The notes under the pieces were generated by a model, which did no database searches, was not told the DNA's origin, and saw nothing but the letters and a program-made list of their open reading frames with translations. This document shows positions 11,945-13,427 of a DNA stretch of 13,427 bases, in pieces (within the stretch, counting starts at the first letter, position 1; each line of letters starts with the position of its first letter). The translations under genes and the position numbers were made by a program. Source of the stretch: Thiobacillus sp. UBA6918 (GTDB lineage: Bacteria; Pseudomonadota; Gammaproteobacteria; Burkholderiales; Thiobacillaceae); NCBI GenBank assembly GCA_002450925.1, contig DKAU01000140.1, forward strand, positions 1 to 13,427. The letters run 5' to 3'.

Positions 11945-13427
11945 TTATTGCTGCGTTTCCACTTGAACCAGAGGTTCGCTGGATACCGATTGATCCTTTG
12001 AGCGACGTCTGCGTCCGGATCCGAGTGTTTGTGATGTTACGTCTTCAGTGGCGGGAGCATTAGACGGTGCGCTAGTCTCCACTTGCATCAGCTCCATTTG
12101 TGCGGGGGCGGTTGACTGCGGACGACGGCGGCGCGGGCGTTGCGCCGAAGCCGTGCTGGGTTCTGCGCCCGATGCGCTTGTTGCTGCCTGGGTTTCAATC
12201 TGGTTCAGGTCGGCTTCACTGACCATGTTTTTCAAAATGTCTTCTGGCTTGGCCGTTATGCCCGAATTAACAGGAGCAACAGGCTCAGGCTGAGCAATGA
12301 CAGGAAGAGGAGACTCTGCAACTGTCGTTGTAACAGGCTCTTTCGCCGGAATCGGCTCCGGCTGGGATACCGGGATGGGTGCAGGAGCTGCAACTATCTC
12401 TGGGGAGGCAACAGGTGCCTGCACTGGGGCTGGTGTGTTGGAAACAGGTTCGGCGTCAGTAGTGACCGGTGCGGCATTGGCATCAACCTGTGCAGGTTGT
12501 TGCGGACGCTCGCCACGTCCACCACGACCACGTCGACGACGGCCACCGCCCTCGCGCGCTTCGCGAGGAGCCGACTCGCCATTTGCCTGGGCGGGCTGGC
12601 GTTGCGTTTCGGCTTGAACAGCTTGTTCAGCTTTTGGCTGGCGCTGAGGTTTTGGCTGGCGCTGAGGTTTTTCACGAGCTTCCTGAGGACGAGCTTCCTT
12701 GTTGTCTGCCTGTTCCGGCCGCTTGTTTTCGCGTTGTTGGCGGGCCGGACGCTCCCTGCGTTCTCCGCGTTCGCGACGGCTGCCGGATTTGCGCGCTTCA
12801 CGTTTTTGCTCGATGGCGAGGGTGGGCTCGGGCTGTTCGGTTTTCTTGAACCAGCCAAGAATCCGGCCGATAAGGCCACTGGATTCGGCTTGAGCAGGCA
12901 TGGCGGCAGGTGTCACCGGTGCAGGTTGAGTTGGTGTAATGCCCTTGACTGCAGCCTCGGGGGCGGCAGGTTTCTGTTCTCTTTCGCTGTAGGAAGCTTC
13001 CGCCTCGGGGACAGTCACCATCTTGTAACTGGGTTCCGCCATGCCTTCACGGTTGAGGTCCTCGTGCTTGATGCGCTCGAGAGAGTAATTTGGCGTTTCC
13101 AGATGGATGTTGGGGATCAGCACCACGTTGATCTTGAAGCGCGATTCAAGTGCATGGATATCCTGGCGTTTCTCATTGAGCAGGAAGGTGGCGACTTCAA
13201 CAGGCACCTGGGCATGCACTGCGCCGGTGTTTTCCTTCATGGCCTCTTCCTGCAGGATGCGCAGGATGTGCAATGCAGTGGATTCGGCGCCGCGGATATG
13301 GCCAGTGCCGCCACAGCGCGGGCAAGGCTGGTGGCTGGTTTCACCCAGTGAAGGCTGCAGACGCTGACGGGACAGTTCCATCAGGCCGAAGCGGGAAATC
13401 TTGCCCATTTGTACACGGGCGCGGTCG
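11945..13427 (-). CDS. rne: Ribonuclease E, C-terminal part (5' truncated by window)
   Basis: RNase E is the main endoribonuclease for mRNA decay and rRNA/tRNA maturation and the scaffold of the degradosome, at the inner membrane. The minus-strand frame is open to the window edge: codons before ATG 13408 encode DRARVQ, so that Met is internal. Visible are the end of the DNase I-like domain (GKISRFGLMELSRQRL), the zinc link CPRC (29 and 32 residues into the segment from 13408), the small domain (VPVEVATFLLNEKR...INVVLIPN), a short amphipathic helix SSGLIGRILGWFKKTE (codons 12836-12880) resembling the membrane-binding segment A, and a long disordered Pro/Ala/Arg-rich tail with an RNA-binding-type arginine cluster (about 12510-12550). 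The tail ends VQVETQQ. The visible part is about 490 codons. Confidence 0.95.
   Translation of the reverse strand, partial: DRARVQMGKISRFGLMELSRQRLQPSLGETSHQPCPRCGGTGHIRGAESTALHILRILQEEAMKENTGAVHAQVPVEVATFLLNEKRQDIHALESRFKINVVLIPNIHLETPNYSLERIKHEDLNREGMAEPSYKMVTVPEAEASYSEREQKPAAPEAAVKGITPTQPAPVTPAAMPAQAESSGLIGRILGWFKKTEQPEPTLAIEQKREARKSGSRRERGERRERPARQQRENKRPEQADNKEARPQEAREKPQRQPKPQRQPKAEQAVQAETQRQPAQANGESAPREAREGGGRRRRGRGGRGERPQQPAQVDANAAPVTTDAEPVSNTPAPVQAPVASPEIVAAPAPIPVSQPEPIPAKEPVTTTVAESPLPVIAQPEPVAPVNSGITAKPEDILKNMVSEADLNQIETQAATSASGAEPSTASAQRPRRRRPQSTAPAQMELMQVETSAPSNAPATEDVTSQTLGSGRRRRSKDQSVSSEPLVQVETQQ
12632..12667. repeat. Perfect 18-bp tandem repeat inside rne
   Basis: TTTTGGCTGGCGCTGAGG occurs at 12632-12649 and again directly at 12650-12667. 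On the coding (minus) strand it encodes two copies of a Pro-Gln-Arg-Gln-Pro-Lys type hexapeptide in the disordered tail of RNase E. It is in frame, so copy-number change would alter only tail length. Confidence 0.9.

Noticed and set aside
12140..13351. Long plus-strand open frame (403 codons) opposite rne
   Set aside because: It is the complement of the Pro/Ala/Arg-rich RNase E tail. The translation is low-complexity (Arg/Cys/Leu-rich) with no domain pattern, and the minus-strand frame is clearly RNase E.

Overview
The window looks like chromosomal DNA of a betaproteobacterium, possibly of the Nitrosomonadales/Gallionellales/Methylophilales type. That placement is an inference from the protein sequences and from the gene set (UvrB, a Gsp/Pil-type apparatus, a low-molecular-weight tyrosine phosphatase, a DsbC-like protein and RNase E); nothing in the window fixes the genus. 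There are no insertion sequences, phage genes, tRNA or rRNA genes or CRISPR arrays.

Layout. (1) 1-555 is the 3' end of uvrB, cut by the window edge. (2) 556-880 is an AT-rich intergenic stretch with several palindromes and a structured leader. (3) 881-1255 encodes a small protein that reads as a degenerate receiver domain and ends at a strong terminator (1283-1312). (4) 1431-10385 is one compact operon of eleven genes, most overlapping by 4 bp. It holds a GspG pseudopilin, GspF, GspE, four short inner-membrane proteins resembling PilM, PilN, PilO and PilP, a lipoprotein secretin with an N-terminal TPR-like region, and three more pseudopilins. A candidate sigma-54 promoter lies just upstream. 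(5) 10503-10988 is a low-molecular-weight protein tyrosine phosphatase followed by a terminator. (6) On the minus strand, 11030-11749 is a periplasmic DsbC/thioredoxin-fold protein whose CXXC motif is CPFS. (7) 11945-13427, also minus strand, is the C-terminal part of RNase E, cut by the window edge and followed by its own terminator.

How the genes fit together. The central operon encodes nearly all of a type II secretion/type IV pilus-like machine. GspE is the cytoplasmic ATPase and GspF the inner-membrane platform. PilM/N/O/P-like proteins form the alignment complex that replaces GspL/M/C. The secretin is the outer-membrane pore, and one major plus three other pseudopilins form the pseudopilus. 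The prepilin peptidase and the canonical gspH-K genes are not here. I did not find a wholly undescribed system. The most unusual points are the hybrid Gsp/Pil composition, the tip-like pseudopilin lacking Glu5, the self-lipidated TPR secretin, the CPFS DsbC-like protein, and the palindrome-rich region with a structured leader in front of the pseudo-receiver gene.
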